A stretch of DNA of 45,441 nt from Hydrogenophaga sp. (lineage in GTDB: Bacteria; Pseudomonadota; Gammaproteobacteria; Burkholderiales; Burkholderiaceae_C). Under the pieces are notes generated by a model. The model ran no database searches. It saw only the letters and a program-made list of their open reading frames with translations, and was not told the DNA's origin. Below are positions 45,248 to 45,441 of this stretch, in pieces. A program made the translations under genes and the position numbers. Within the stretch, counting starts at the first letter, position 1. Every line of letters starts with the position of its first letter. The DNA is taken from assembly GCF_030158645.1 (NCBI RefSeq), contig NZ_JAOASO010000090.1:1-45441 (forward strand). Reading direction: 5' to 3'.

Positions 45248-45441
45248 CTAATTTCTTCTGCGAACTTCCGCAACCAGTCTCTTGCGGACGGCGAAGCGGA
45301 TGTTGGAAGACGTTTGACCAGCGATGCGAAGCAGGCGCTCGATGATATTTGCCCCAACTCGGGTTTCGCCGATTGCCTCGGCGGCAGCACAGGGGTACCT
45401 TATCGCCTCATGGACCTCAGAGAAGTTGATCCCCGAGAACT
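45248..45441 (-). CDS. Possible C-terminal fragment of an unidentified protein (edge)
   Basis: The minus strand from the right edge to a stop at 45248-45250 is open for 63 codons and looks protein-like, for example SGINFSEVHEAIRYPCAAAE, AIGETRVGANIIERLLRIAG and RFAVRKRLVAEVRRRN. The SGINFxEV part is repeated, in the same frame, at 39720-39749. Other frames here are also open, so this is a tentative call. The gene would begin outside the window. No family is recognised. 45161-45247 holds nothing obvious. Confidence 0.35.
   Translation of the reverse strand, partial: FSGINFSEVHEAIRYPCAAAEAIGETRVGANIIERLLRIAGQTSSNIRFAVRKRLVAEVRRRN
45412..45441. repeat. 30-base imperfect direct repeat, right arm
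   Basis: Matches 39720-39749 at 28 of 30 bases in the same orientation. It ends at the window edge, so how far it continues is unknown. Confidence 0.7.

Overview
The window is GC-rich bacterial DNA, densely coding, and almost wholly given to copper and other metal handling. Gene content and protein style (CopK-like, DUF2933, DUF3703, CzcI-like, cupredoxin and multicopper oxidase proteins, MerR regulators, an IS5-type element) suggest a betaproteobacterium of the Burkholderiales, probably Comamonadaceae-like. That placement is inference. It reads as an accessory metal-resistance island; no rRNA, tRNA or CRISPR was seen.

Layout. (1) 1-4523, minus: a Cys/Met-containing small secreted protein, then cusC, cusB (with a fused CusF-like domain) and the first 398 codons of cusA, which runs off the left edge; the cus genes overlap by ATGA. 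(2) 4634-7235: a membrane hydrolase-like protein, then the cusRS two-component pair on the minus strand. (3) 7376-10866, plus, divergent from cusRS across a CusR/CopR-like box: TolC-like protein, multicopper oxidase, cupredoxin and CusF-like protein, closed by a strong terminator; a DUF305 protein follows. (4) 11595-13550, minus: a large ATP-grasp-like protein. (5) 13819-29564, an unbroken 15.7-kb plus-strand run headed by a perfect FNR/Anr-type site: Cys-motif secreted protein, DUF2933, ICMT-like methyltransferase, an unusual P1B ATPase with CPD in place of CPC, a membrane protein, DUF6629, SRPBCC, LemA, two TPM-domain proteins, an MFS transporter, an IS5-type insertion, arginine deiminase genes arcDABC and a CopK-like protein. 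(6) 29847-36058, minus, headed by a second perfect FNR-type site: a paralogous Cys-motif protein, a Met-rich lipoprotein, DUF2933, a YHS/HMBD copper ATPase, a beta-propeller and a DUF4010 protein. (7) 36244-39411: cueR, copZ and copA with three MerR-type operators. (8) 39852-45160: cadR, and divergently a nine-gene minus-strand operon of CDF transporter, DUF3703, CzcI-like, LspA, DsbB, DsbA-like, SCO, YnfA and a second DsbA-like protein.

How it fits together (inference). Copper would be sensed in the cytoplasm by CueR and in the periplasm by CusRS. Cytoplasmic Cu(I) would leave through three different P1B ATPases, one under CueR. Periplasmic copper would be bound by CusF, CopK-like, cupredoxin and Met-rich proteins, oxidised by the multicopper oxidase, or expelled by CusCBA. 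The CadR operon pairs efflux of a divalent metal with thiol-disulfide and lipoprotein maturation. The two FNR-type modules and the arginine deiminase pathway point to a low-oxygen programme, when Cu(I) is most toxic and fermentative ATP is useful.

The strongest candidate for something undescribed is the duplicated module 'FNR-type site, ACLLN/CLKxCDE secreted protein, DUF2933 protein, P1B ATPase', one copy of which carries the CPD variant ATPase.
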